DNA of 64,000 nucleotides from Sinohyriopsis cumingii (GCA_028554795.2 CM068838.1:86556944-86620943); one strand, 5' to 3'. Shown: positions 11,639 through 20,761, counted from the stretch's first letter. The notes: a model not told the origin generated them from the sequence alone. Made by a program: numbers and translations.

Positions 11639-12954
11639 GATCTTACAAACAGAGTGATCACTAACTCCTCCTCTTGTAGATCAATTAGGTTATTTGACTG
11701 ATCGGTAAGTTTAAAATTAATTCTTGTTAAAAACCGATTATGGCATCGCATATAGACCGGATTAATCGGACTTTCAACAATTAAAAATCCCGGAGGGGCC
11801 GTTGGTGAAAATGAATAAAGGATATACCCCTGTTGAGCCTGATTTGATTGCTTGGTATCCACCTGGTAACTCCCTTCGATAACATCACACACTAGATTGA
11901 TTGCTATCACAGACGTAATATTTACGTTGTATGGAGCAATATGCCTACCATCCTCTCCGTTATCGTGTTTGAGGATAGTTGATGGGCCGAAAAAATCATT
12001 AAGAGATTTTCTTAGTTCTGGTGCGTTGTATCCTGGAAACTTGAAATCGGGTAAATTGGCTTCTGTGATATTATACTCGGTTAGGAATTTTTGTTTATTA
12101 TCATCGCTGTTAGCAGATATTGTTTTAACGATTCGCTCATTGATATATTCCATGTCTGATATAAGTTGATTTAACACCTCAACGTGTTTTCGTGCTTTTG
12201 TTTTCCGTAGCTGTTCTAGTTGTAATTGGTAATTACGATTAATCTCGATAAAAGCATCAGTGATATCATTTAAACTAACTGTGACCACGGCGGATGATTC
12301 AGGAGTTTCCTTATACGGAAAATACCATTGCATGGTATTCCTGTTTTGAAATATAAACCTACTGGGTAATAACGTGCTTTTTATAATAGACAAATCATCT
12401 CGATACCGGGGGGTAATCTCATGATACGATTGCGCATTCGTGTGTAGGTCCGCGGCGATTCCATGAGGTGAATTCTTAGGCCATCCTAGTATGGTTCTTA
12501 TTGAACTGTTATAAATATCAACAATATACCCCGGTGTGCTTATTTCAATCGTCGACGATAACGTCGGTTCATGAACCGTAATAGCGATTTTTGATTCTTT
12601 TCCTGTGATCGATTTTATCCTGCGTTGAAATTCTTTATTGATTTGTTCTATTTGGTATGACCCAGTTGGTATTGTAACCTTCTTCCAGTCTGGGGTCCCA
12701 TCGGGTTTATTTGTCCATGCAAAAACCAGCGAGTTATTAGGTTGTTGTCCGTTAAATGTATCCGCTCGGATATTAGGCCAACTGTGATATACTCGCAATT
12801 TTGCCAGCGCTATTTCCTTCACTGGAACCGGTGAAAGGAAGTTCACACTGAATTCGGGTTTCGTTGATGTTATCGATATCATACTTGTTTGTACCGGAGT
12901 GGTGTTTTCCGCGATCCGTTGAAGTAATTGAAACCCTTCGGGGTTCAGCGACAT
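11632..12954 (-). CDS. Penton-like minor capsid protein
   Basis: 440 residues, intact. The protein resembles the vertex (penton-type, single jelly-roll) protein that ends the capsid-gene block in Polinton/adintovirus-like elements. Recognisable stretches are FSVNFLSPVPVKEIALAKLR with HSWPNI (about residues 34-61), the IPTGSYQIEQIN strand (about 95-106), the RTILGW segment (about 152-157) and a C-terminal DQSNNLIDLQ...ITLFVR strand. About 130 residues (roughly 180-310) are inserted between the conserved halves. They include a charged heptad-like segment (QLEQLRKTKARKHVEVLNQL) that could form a coiled coil. The start follows AATAATAATA. A diverged promoter motif, AATTAAACAC, lies at 12976-12985. 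The stop TAA is inside the left terminal repeat. Penton identity rests on remembered family patterns and gene order. Confidence 0.75.
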   Translation of the reverse strand: MSLNPEGFQLLQRIAENTTPVQTSMISITSTKPEFSVNFLSPVPVKEIALAKLRVYHSWPNIRADTFNGQQPNNSLVFAWTNKPDGTPDWKKVTIPTGSYQIEQINKEFQRRIKSITGKESKIAITVHEPTLSSTIEISTPGYIVDIYNSSIRTILGWPKNSPHGIAADLHTNAQSYHEITPRYRDDLSIIKSTLLPSRFIFQNRNTMQWYFPYKETPESSAVVTVSLNDITDAFIEINRNYQLQLEQLRKTKARKHVEVLNQLISDMEYINERIVKTISANSDDNKQKFLTEYNITEANLPDFKFPGYNAPELRKSLNDFFGPSTILKHDNGEDGRHIAPYNVNITSVIAINLVCDVIEGSYQVDTKQSNQAQQGYILYSFSPTAPPGFLIVESPINPVYMRCHNRFLTRINFKLTDQSNNLIDLQEEELVITLFVRSL

Positions 12955-12979
12955 TATTATTATTCGTTGTTTTTAGTGT

Positions 12980-13558
12980 TTAATTTTGACACCGAATATT
13001 AACAACCTGCTTGTTTTCAGGAGAATGTTTTAAGCCCATTGAAGTGGTTTCAGCGACGTGGTTTCCGGCTTCCAGTTGAAAATTTTCGATTTTTGACATC
13101 GCGGAGCCATACAACTGGACCATCGTGGAGAATTCAACATCGGATATGAACGAATTATCAATCGACAACGAGATCAACCCGGATAATTTCGAGTACGCGT
13201 CTTATACTATTTGATGTTTTACTGTATACTCGTTGAGTTTTTTCTGAGAACACGATGATATCTTTCTAGTGATTGCGTTGGCGACTCCAGCAATTGTTGT
13301 CGCCGCGGAGATAGCGATTGGAACGGCGATCGGGGCTATCATGGTCACCGTGGATAAAATGACACCGGTACCGGCTACTATACCGGACACCGAGTACACG
13401 GCCACGTCGATGGCGGTTATTTTACGACGGTATTTTTTTATTTTTGCGCGGTATTGTTCGGAAAGCGTTTTTAAGCTCGCGGAGAATTCTTTTGCGGTAT
13501 CGAATCGATATTGATGTGACGTCGGTGATACCTCTGATTCAATTACCCTGGTGGTCAT
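12980..13558 (-). pseudogene. Two-helix membrane protein gene, split by an in-frame TAA
   Basis: The first part is 118 codons (13558-13205) and ends at TAA 13204-13202. The same frame stays open for 73 further codons to TAA 12982-12980. No ATG lies near the start of the second part, so it is not a separate gene. The first part holds two long hydrophobic segments (about residues 50-100, rich in Ile, Val, Ala and Thr), then a Lys/Cys-rich stretch. The second part has the acidic SFISDVEFSTM pattern that follows the membrane segments in this family of Polinton proteins. The function is unknown; a virion membrane or entry role is a guess. The promoter motif is at 13577-13589, 18 bases before the ATG. 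Confidence 0.65.
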
Positions 13559-13576
13559 TTTATTTTAAAAGAGCTA

Positions 13577-13589
13577 GTGTTTTCAATTA
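13577..13589 (-). promoter_or_regulatory. Repeated TAATTGAAAACAC motif (before membrane protein gene)
   Basis: The motif overlaps the stop codon of the fibre gene and ends 18 bases before the next ATG (13558). Equivalent copies precede six other genes at nearly the same distance, so it is a likely gene-start signal of the element. Confidence 0.65.
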
Positions 13590-15733
13590 CTCACTTAGAT
13601 CCACCACAAATTCCACATACCATGTGATGTTTGCCCTAAATAGACCGCTATCAACGGCTCTAATTATAAACCGTTCGGTTGCATTCTTGTCAACGATTGT
13701 TGATATTGTATTGTTAAACCCGGATGAACTCGGCGATGATATATTAAACTGCATCGTCGAAATCAATGTCAATCGATAAATGCCCTTAACAATTGCGGTG
13801 ATATTTACTACATTATGCGTAGGAGTCCAATCGAATGATCCGTGTTGAACCGTGTATACGCTATTGCCGATGCTCCCATGAGGTGTTTTCATTTTTTCGA
13901 GTTGCTCTGTCATTCTAGGTAGTCTGTCCTTAATCTCTGTAATATCAGTTTTGACCGCTTTTATCCCCCGTTCATGCACGTCTATATTAGTTCTGATCGC
14001 TGCAATATTATTGTCGACTGCTTTTAATTCCCCTGTATGCGCGTCTATACTTTTTTTTGTTCGCTGCAACATCAGTTTTGATTGTTTTTATTTCCCCTGT
14101 ATGCGCGTCTATACTTTTTTTTTTCGCTGCAACATCAGTTTTGATTGTTTTTATTTCCCCTGTATGCGCGTCTATATTTCCTTTGTTCGCTGCAACATCA
14201 GTTTTTATTGTTTTTATTTCCCCTGTATGCGCGTCTATATTTCCTTTGTTCGCTGCAACATCAGTTTTTATTGTTTTTATTTCCCCTGTATGCGCGTCTA
14301 TATTTCCTTTGTTCGCTGCAACATCAGTTTTGACTGTTTCTATTTCCCCTGTATGCGCGTTTATACTAGTTCTGATCGCTGCAACATCAGTTCTGATTGC
14401 TCCTATTCTCCATTCATGCGCGACTATATTATTCTTGTTCGCTGCAACATCAGTTTTGACTGTTCCTATTCTCCGTTCATGCACGTCTATACTAGTTCTG
14501 ATCGCTGCAACATCAGTTTTGAGCGTTACTATTTCCCCTGTATTTGCGTCTATACTTTTTTTGTTCGCTGCAACATCAGTTTTGAGCGTTACTATTTCCC
14601 CTCCATACGCGTCCATACTTTTTTTGTTCGCTGCAACATCAGTTTTGATTGTTCTTATTTCCCCTCCATACGCGTCCATACTTTTTTTTGTTCGCTGCAA
14701 CATCAGTTTTGATTGTTCTTATTTCCCCTCCATACGCGTCTATACTTTTTTTGTTCGCTGCAACATCAGTTTTGAGCGTTACTATTTCCCCTCCATACGC
14801 GTCCATACTTTTTTTGTTCGCTGCAACATCAATTTTGATTGTTCTTATTTCCCCTCCATACGCGTCCATACTTTTTTTTGTTCGCTGCAACATCAGTTTT
14901 GATTGTTCTTATTTCCCCTCCATACGCGTCTACATTTTTTTTGTTCGCTTCAACATCAGTTTTGAGCGTTACTATTTCCTGTCCATTCGCGTCTACATTT
15001 TTTTTGTTCGCTTCAACATCAGTTTTGATTGTTTTTATTTCCTGTCCATTCGCGTCTACATTATTCTTGTTCGCTGCAACATCAGCTTTGATTGTTTTTT
15101 TTCCTGTCCATACGCAGTGATATCATTTATAGTTGTTGTAATCTCATCCAGCTTGGTATTTTTTTTACCAAAGAATTTATCAAAGTTGTCATCGATCCTG
15201 TTAACATTTTTTCGTAACGTGTAAAATTGGCCCGACAGCGTTGTAAACTCCGAAATAGTATTTTTTATTGTTGTAATATTCGGTTCGGTTACCGTCGGGG
15301 TCCCAAAAAAACTAGCGGTAGTGAGTTGTATATCGGTTACAGATTTTTTCACCTCGGTGACAGATTTATTCACCTGCGCGTCAAGTTCGGTCACCGATCT
15401 ATCCAACCTTATAAAACCGTCTTGGATTAATGTTACCCTATTCGTTATCGTCGATAGATGTTCACCCGGTTTGAGTCGTCCGTCGCCGGTATACAGCGCG
15501 ATAGCGTTCTCGGCGGCGTCACGCTGTCGTGTTAAAACGTCATCCAGCGACACATTACTGGATTTCAATTTACCCTGGCGGTCTTGAAATACAACTATTT
15601 CACCTGGGTCAACACTGGTTAGGTTTAACGTATCGGCGATTTCATCCTCGATTAGTTTTTTTATGTCATCGGTGGCGGGCGTTTCCGTGGATTTTTTCAG
15701 CGCCGAAATAGGTCGTCCCCAAATATCAATCAT
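13587..15733 (-). pseudogene. Fibre-like coiled-coil protein with 21-residue repeats, four frameshifts
   Basis: The gene would encode about 715 residues. The N-terminal 220 residues (start 15733, MIDIWGRPIS) are mixed. About nineteen 21-residue (63-bp) repeats of the form TDVAANKKSIDAHTGEIKTIK follow between about 15120 and 13930. Each unit has three heptads with Ile/Leu/Val and Asn at core positions, typical of trimeric coiled coils. The end is a globular domain of about 90 residues rich in beta-type sequence (from about 13880 to 13587), a candidate head. The layout resembles viral or phage fibres. The frame is broken at 15095-15102 (one base lost) and at 14872-14879, 14682-14689 and 14051-14058 (one base gained each), always in a run of eight A on the coding strand where intact units have seven. 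Long plus-strand frames over this region are shadows of the repeat. Confidence 0.75.
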
Positions 15734-15753
15734 CGTTATTGTAAAAAAAACCG

Positions 15754-15766
15754 GTGTTTTTAATTA
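15754..15766 (-). promoter_or_regulatory. Repeated motif, variant TAATTAAAAACAC (before fibre gene)
   Basis: Same position class, 20 bases before ATG 15733. G is replaced by A within the motif. Confidence 0.55.
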
Positions 15767-16185
15767 ACCCGCCGGGCCTCTACGACCCCACTAGTGTATT
15801 CGTTTACAACCACATGAGGTGGTTTCCGCGATGATGAAATCGCCGCGAGTACGTTCAATACCTCACGGCCACATATCGGTGGGTCACTTAATTGCTGTGT
15901 TGGCAGCGTGGAATAAAAAACCGGGGCTGAACACGCCCGGATATACCGCATGAACTCGTTCGGCGGGGCTAACCCGTATGAATAAAAATAGACGATCGCA
16001 CGCGGATCAATCGCGTACGCAACCCAATGAGTTCCCGCTCCGGAGGACCCATCGAGGTTAATTATGCCGGTTTCAATATTCCTTGGTGCCGCCGGTAATT
16101 GATCCCTCATAAAAACACCTCTGAAGTTTTTTATCGCTAACGCGTTTGCGGCGTCTATTAAATCAAAATTAGACATAGGAGTCAT
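15760..16185 (-). CDS. Adenain-type cysteine protease
   Basis: 141 residues from ATG 16185, which overlaps the stop of the preceding gene as TAATG. A second ATG three codons on (16176) gives MSNFDLIDA and may be the true start. Adenain-like proteases mature virion proteins in adenoviruses and Polintons. Visible active-site parts are His53 in GTHWVAY, a Gln at 97/98 and Cys105 in PPICGREV, with Gln98-to-Cys spacing as in adenain. The residue that should be Asp or Glu between them is Tyr68 (YFYSYG instead of the usual FDSFG), which a single GAT-to-TAT change would give. The enzyme may therefore be weak or dead. No promoter motif of its own is visible, consistent with co-expression with the upstream gene. 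Confidence 0.85.
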   Translation of the reverse strand: MTPMSNFDLIDAANALAIKNFRGVFMRDQLPAAPRNIETGIINLDGSSGAGTHWVAYAIDPRAIVYFYSYGLAPPNEFMRYIRACSAPVFYSTLPTQQLSDPPICGREVLNVLAAISSSRKPPHVVVNEYTSGVVEARRVN

Positions 16186-16658
16186 TAAACGGTTCCCGGT
16201 AGTCTTAGACCCTTTCCCGAGTACCATGAATACGGGGTTCCCGGTAGTCTTAGACCCTTTCCGGCCACGGATCGTTTTTCTTTATAGCCTTTCCCGGTTG
16301 CCTTCTTCAATGCCATCCCCGCCGCGGTACCAACGGCTCCTAACGCCGCCGCCTTAGCCACTGCTGGTGCGGCCGCGGCAATCAACGCTGGAATCGCAGC
16401 TAACAGCGGAAATATCCCACCGGTCTTTTCTATGTTTTTAATCGCTGCGGCCGAGAAATCTATTTGAATACCCTTTTTATTCTTCATCGCATCATTGAAA
16501 TGTTTTATTTGACGCGCCGTCAACAATATCTTATGATTACCACCTGCCATCTGTGACGGCTTCAGCGTTATTGTGGTTCCGCATTGTTTAGCCGACTTTG
16601 ATCGTAATTTCTTGACTTGACCATCAGTCAACTCTACACTGACAACACTATACGACAT
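16185..16658 (-). CDS. Minor capsid protein, pVI-like
   Basis: 157 residues. The N-terminal part has LTARQIKHFNDAMKNKKGIQ, a segment typical of a small capsid protein in Polinton-like elements. A long hydrophobic Ala-rich helix (IFPLLAAIPALIAAAAPAVA, residues about 82-101) and a basic tail follow. MAGG-N at residues 37-41 fits the adenain cleavage rule (M/I/L)-X-G-G-X. The tail holds GKGLRLPGT twice, encoded in two 27-bp direct repeats at 16191-16217 and 16236-16262. By position and composition it resembles adenovirus pVI or pX, membrane-active cement proteins; this is inference. The promoter motif is at 16677-16689, 18 bases before the ATG. Confidence 0.7.
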   Translation of the reverse strand: MSYSVVSVELTDGQVKKLRSKSAKQCGTTITLKPSQMAGGNHKILLTARQIKHFNDAMKNKKGIQIDFSAAAIKNIEKTGGIFPLLAAIPALIAAAAPAVAKAAALGAVGTAAGMALKKATGKGYKEKRSVAGKGLRLPGTPYSWYSGKGLRLPGTV

Positions 16659-16676
16659 TTTATTGTAAACGCGTTT

Positions 16677-16689
16677 GTGTTTTCAATTA
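16677..16689 (-). promoter_or_regulatory. Repeated TAATTGAAAACAC motif (before pVI-like gene)
   Basis: Identical to the copy at 13577-13589. It overlaps the stop of the major capsid frame and ends 18 bases before ATG 16658. Confidence 0.65.
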
Positions 16690-18114
16690 CATGTTTTCCA
16701 CTGGCGCATCAACGATTCTCATTCGTCCACCAACACCTTCTAGCAGCATTGATTTATCGCTGAGAATGACAGCAACCGCTCTATAATCAGCACCACCCGG
16801 GGCTATACGAGCTCGGAAGTGTATATCAACGACGGATTGTCTCGTTAAATCAAGATGTTCCAACGAAAAATAATAAATCGGATACAGTTTTTTAAAATCA
16901 AGTTGTGATATTTGCAAACCAGTGTCGACGTTTTGATCACGACCCATATATGACAGCAATCGATGATACACACGTGCGATATGGTTGTCGCCGTAATTAA
17001 GCTGTATATCCTAGGATGGTTCCTGTTGTCCGTTTATTCTCAGCGAAACATCCCTGACTCCTAATTGATCAAATATCATATGGCTGCGTTCTTGATTACC
17101 CAATCGTTCCCTATTCTGTAGCGCTATGAATATATGACGCGGGGCTGAAACACCCTGTTTTGATGCCAAGTGCCATGTAAATGTATCAGCGACATTATCC
17201 TCTTTAGCATCAGTTGTTACCGCTAGCCAACTCAACAACGATTTCCCTCCCTGTTCCATAAATGATAACAATCGTGCTTCCGTGGTAACTGATGGAGTCA
17301 ACACCGGCATCCACAATGCTATTTTAGTTAAAACGACTTTACCGTTATCGACGCCAGCAGCGCGCCATATTGCATCGTTATCATCGCCCTTTCGCGTTAG
17401 CGCGATTGTATGCTTAGCCCCATAGATAACTTTTCTGACATTTCTGCAAAATCCGAATATGTGATGGAGTGGAATCGCGCATGAAAACTGTCGGCGTTGT
17501 CCTTGCAACATCCCCACTCGTGTTGCAAATCCTAGATTAAAATTACCGTTAACACTTTTTATAATATTGAAATCAGCGCCCGGTCTTGCCCTGCGGTCTG
17601 GATTGGCCGCTTCAGCCTGTGGGTCAACTGCGTTATCTCTTGCCGTCAGCACGTTAATGTACTGAATGTGATCAGCGTTATTAGTGGTGTCCTTTGCGAA
17701 CATCATAGATGGGCCCGCCGATCTTGTATAATCATCCGAGTATCTCGCTAACCCAATTATCGTTGTTGCAACATCAACCTCGCGTTCTATTGATTCAATT
17801 TCTCGCCCGTCAATAAGATATCTGGCACTCTCAAATAACGCCATGATACCGTTGTTGACGAAGCCAACTCGAACACGATCGTCATTTGCGTATGGTGTAT
17901 TAGCGGCAACATTTGTCACGAGTTCTCCCTCAATTTCGATAAACGCTTCACACGGCAAAAAGTATTTACTGGTATCTTGGACTTGAAGTTCAATTCGCGA
18001 TCGTAGGTCGGCTTGTGGTGGTTGATAGGAATAAAATTGATAATAACGGACAGAATCATCCCTGCGCACTGGGGCATCCATATCAAACGCGGGGTCAGCG
18101 GTTCGCGCAAACAT
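16687..18114 (-). pseudogene. Major capsid protein gene, split by an in-frame TAG
   Basis: The first part is 367 codons (18114-17014) and ends at TAG 17013-17011. The same frame continues for 107 codons to TAA 16689-16687, with no ATG near its beginning, so one gene of about 475 codons has been cut. The N-terminus shows RYYQFYSYQPPQ followed by FLPCEAFIEIEGELV, the first strands of the double-jelly-roll-type capsid family widespread in invertebrate Polinton-like elements. The part after the stop holds the expected family C-terminus, including a YPIYYFSLEHLDLTRQS segment. The protein would form the capsid shell. Unless the stop is read through, the product lacks the last strands of the second jelly roll. 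The promoter motif is at 18135-18147, 20 bases before the ATG. Confidence 0.8.
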
Positions 18115-18134
18115 TATTATTATTATTTATGTTG

Positions 18135-18147
18135 ATGTTTTCAATTG
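18135..18147 (-). promoter_or_regulatory. Repeated motif CAATTGAAAACAT (before major capsid gene)
   Basis: It ends 20 bases before ATG 18114, which follows a run of AAT triplets. Confidence 0.6.
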
Positions 18148-18154
18148 AAATCCA

Positions 18155-18628
18155 TCAACGTCGTTTTCGTCGTAAATTCTTTGAATTCTGTTTAAGACCA
18201 CTCCCCGCTATCGCGTTCATGAGCGCGTTGGTTGTTGCATCGGTGGATGACTGAGCCGCCAACGACTCTAGTTTTTCTTCCACGGCGTTATTTATTACCC
18301 TGCTGACATTTGCAGGCATCACTGTCGTTGATGGCATCACCGGTGGTTTCTGTTTTCTTTTTCTCACCAACGACATTAGTTTGTCCTTTGCTGCAGAAAA
18401 CGCCTTTCCGGCAACATCTCCAATAGCACTAATACCCCTACCACGAATAACATCAATAGCCTTCATTCCTAATTGTTTGGCTAACGGCGCCACTTTTGGA
18501 GCCATTCTTGTAAATAACCCCGCAATGGTGCTACCGAGACCATCTCCATAGTACGCGCGGTAAACAGGCAATCGCGAGTTTACCACGTAGACGAGTACTG
18601 GTTTATCATGGTTGTAGTGTATGATCAT
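18155..18628 (-). CDS. Small basic capsid-associated protein
   Basis: 157 residues from ATG 18628, chosen because it follows AATAAAG and the promoter motif (18646-18659). The open frame itself extends 12 codons further upstream, through the intergenic motif. The N-terminal part holds GDGLGSTIAGLFTRMAPKVA, a glycine-rich helix seen in small capsid proteins of related elements. A basic core (SLVRKRKQKPP) and an Arg/Lys tail (LRRKRR) follow. IAGS-G near the C-terminus fits the adenain rule (M/I/L)-X-G-X-G. A DNA-condensing or pX/pVII-like core role is possible but unproven. It sits between the gene at 18657 and the major capsid gene. Confidence 0.6.
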   Translation of the reverse strand: MIIHYNHDKPVLVYVVNSRLPVYRAYYGDGLGSTIAGLFTRMAPKVAPLAKQLGMKAIDVIRGRGISAIGDVAGKAFSAAKDKLMSLVRKRKQKPPVMPSTTVMPANVSRVINNAVEEKLESLAAQSSTDATTNALMNAIAGSGLKQNSKNLRRKRR

Positions 18629-18645
18629 CTTTATTATAAAAACAC

Positions 18646-18659
18646 CAGTTTTCCAATTA
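18646..18659 (-). promoter_or_regulatory. Repeated motif TAATTGGAAAACTG (before small basic protein gene)
   Basis: A variant with one extra G. It ends 17 bases before ATG 18628 and supports that start. Confidence 0.6.
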
Positions 18660-19675
18660 ATCATCCACGAGCTCGTCTATGAGCGTTCGATATGCATTAA
18701 TGTCCATGATACCGCCTGCAAATAAACGCCTGCAAATATCAGCGGCCTCATTGATTATTTCCGGAGAGTTATTTCCGGCTCGTTTTCCTCCGATTAGTAC
18801 TTCCAGCCGTGATATATCACTGAGAACACTACCAGGACAAGCGTTTTCAACTAGACCACTACCACTTGGATACCCCTCTCCGCTTGTTTTTTTAGAACCA
18901 GCTTTTTTTTGACGTTTTTCTTGGACTTCTCCTTTTCGCTGTTCTTGCTGTTGTAGTATTTTTTGTTGTTGTTGTATATCATAATCATCAATTCCTTTTT
19001 TAAATTCTTTATATCCCAATTCTTTTGTATCCTAGTGATCAATCCCTTTATTCGTTTTATACAACCAATTAACCCAGTCATCTTGTTTTATATTACTATT
19101 TTTATACTCGTCTTTTAAAAGGTCTTTTCTTGAATGATAGCTTTGAGCGGCAAAATTACCAAAAATCTTATAATCGCCGGATTTCAGTAATGAAATCGTT
19201 TTATTTGTGTTATAGCCGTTTCAGTGAGTTTATCTATAAAGGAAACCCCTCTTTGAGTGGAAATTTTTTGAAGTTCACCAACATCACCCTGTTCAACAAC
19301 GGGTTCAGAATCATCAATATCAGCTAATCGTTCATACTCTCGTTGGGTTTTTATATCACTTGAAAGTTGTTTTATCCGTTGCTGTGTTTGTTCTGTCTCT
19401 GCTGGTATCTTTTCAAGTACAGGAAGAAGAGGCGCCTCTTTCCGTTCGCCTTCCTTAAGAATATCTCCATATATTGCTCGTTCTGTTGCCGCTGTAACAT
19501 CCCTAGTCGCTTTAGTTACCGGGGCAAACAGTTGTTCACTTCCAACAGTAAAATCAGTTTGTAGTTGCTGCCGCGTTTGAAGTTGTTCTCGGACCCTGTC
19601 TCGTAACGGTATGAACTTTTTAAGCGCTGCTAGCCGCTCTCTGGCTAGCCGAGTAGTAAGTGATTCACCTGCCAT
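18657..19675 (-). pseudogene. Structural-block protein of unknown role, frameshift plus in-frame TAG
   Basis: The N-terminal frame starts at ATG 19675 (MAGESLTTRL, context AATAATGG) and runs 163 codons to 19187. It is rich in Glu, Gln and Arg and looks helical. The continuation is in another frame, open from about 19222. A single-base loss must lie at about 19187-19222. The second frame meets TAG at 19034-19032 and then continues to TAA 18659-18657. The C-terminal segment (SDISRLEVLIGGKRAGNNSP) is the conserved end of a protein that accompanies capsid genes in related elements. LIGG-K there fits the adenain cleavage rule. An ATG at 19019 could start a 120-residue remnant. The function is not known. 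A weak promoter-like segment, AATTAGAAATC, lies at about 19693-19703. Confidence 0.6.
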
Positions 19676-19750
19676 TATTGCAATTGCTCCGCGATTTCTA
19701 ATTTCCCGCCGAGTGTGGCAGGAATGGGGGGGGGGGAAATATGTATACAT

Positions 19751-20134
19751 TTAATGTGCCATCGGGGGCTCCACGGAGATTTTGTCTATAATCCTTCTAA
19801 TGTTTTTGATCTTACTAGAAATCTCCCGGCGTCGTTCATAAACACGTCCAAGTTTTTTTCGTATTATTTCAACGGCAGTAAATAGTCCAATGAATGCATT
19901 TACGTCATTGTGGTACAGGTTCTCATTAATCGTATGTTGTAATCGTTTTATAAAAAAGTACTCGCGGGCCAGGGTAAAACGCCCCCGTTTCGATTGTTCG
20001 TTAATAATCTCATAATCGGATAATATTCTTTCGCTGTTGAGACCATCAGATAATTCAATTCCTTGATTTTTTAATTTTGAAATCTCGGTTAATATATTAT
20101 TGATGTCTTCGATATTCATATTCTTATAAAACAT
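19751..20134 (-). CDS. Unknown helical protein
   Basis: 127 residues from ATG 20134; a second Met six codons in (20119) is an alternative start. I do not recognise it. It is strongly charged and probably all-helical, with a Lys/Arg-rich last third (RRREISSKIKNIRRIIDKI). The promoter motif is absent; the upstream 50 bases are almost pure A/T. It stands first in the minus-strand structural block. Its stop is 76 bases before the ATG of the next gene, a gap that contains a run of ten or more C on the coding strand. Confidence 0.55.
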   Translation of the reverse strand: MFYKNMNIEDINNILTEISKLKNQGIELSDGLNSERILSDYEIINEQSKRGRFTLAREYFFIKRLQHTINENLYHNDVNAFIGLFTAVEIIRKKLGRVYERRREISSKIKNIRRIIDKISVEPPMAH

Positions 20135-20244
20135 CTTATTTTTAAATAAAAAAAAAATTATTTTACAAAATGGCCCCCGCGCATCAATCCCGAGGTGTGT
20201 TATTTAGTATGAAGTATTACAGACAATTCGTCATGGTGACCTTG

Positions 20245-20748
20245 TCACTCGCTGATATTTGTGTACGAAAATCGAATTCTGTGTCCGGTCCTTTTTGAGA
20301 TCGCTGTTTGATATACTCGTTCTGCAACAAATCGTACCGAGGCTCTACAAATGTCGAAATATTTTCCTGCCTCATTCATCGACTGAAATATTTTTTCCTC
20401 GTGCGTTGATGTATTAAACGATTTGACACCCTTTGCTTGCTTTGAGCACTTACCAGTTTGGCCTTTTTTAATATTTTCGCTTTGAGAGATAGCTTGCAAA
20501 TTACACAGTCTGTTATCTCGATAATTAGAATTAATGTGATCAATAAAGAGACCATCCTTGATCAATCCGTGGAAGCATTCATAGATAATTCTGTGACAGA
20601 GATGGTTTTTCCCTCCAGCATTAAATATCAAATACCCCTGATTATTTTTCCATCCAACTGGTTTTTTTAGTCTACAATTTCTAACAACACCGTCGCGAGA
20701 TGCCTCGTAATTAATGAGCACAGGATGCGGCTGAAATTCTTGGTTCAT
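20245..20748 (-). CDS. HNH endonuclease with NUMOD-like DNA-binding segment
   Basis: 167 residues. The HNH_3-type core is visible: His52 in CHRIIYECF, then IDHINSNYRDNRLCNL with Asp70-His71 and Asn residues at 73, 79 and 83, then a QSEN end. Residues about 120-145 (FQSMNEAGKYFDICRASVRF) look like a NUMOD1-type helix-turn-helix, common in homing endonucleases of phages and giant viruses. The N-terminal part (YEASRDGVVRN...GYLIFNAGG) matches the NUMOD4-like beta region. It may be a mobile homing gene inside the element or may have been recruited for replication. It lies 13 bases downstream of the zinc-ribbon gene. Confidence 0.85.
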   Translation of the reverse strand: MNQEFQPHPVLINYEASRDGVVRNCRLKKPVGWKNNQGYLIFNAGGKNHLCHRIIYECFHGLIKDGLFIDHINSNYRDNRLCNLQAISQSENIKKGQTGKCSKQAKGVKSFNTSTHEEKIFQSMNEAGKYFDICRASVRFVAERVYQTAISKRTGHRIRFSYTNISE

Positions 20749-20761
20749 TTGTATAATAATA

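Noticed and set aside
12980-13177. Separate 65-codon gene starting at TTG
   Set aside because: No ATG is available, and the frame is continuous with 13205-13558 through one TAA.
13951-15224. Long plus-strand open frames (up to 281 codons) with FAATSVLIVFISP-like repeats
   Set aside because: They are antisense readings of the 63-bp fibre repeat. The minus-strand reading gives coherent heptads, and the neighbours are on the minus strand.
16687-16971. Separate small gene at the end of the major capsid gene
   Set aside because: It would need a GTG start. The frame is continuous with the capsid frame through a single TAG, and its sequence matches the expected capsid C-terminus.
18851-19081. 76-codon Lys/Asn-rich frame on the minus strand
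   Set aside because: It overlaps the better supported frame of the 18657-19675 gene and is only a low-complexity shift of it.
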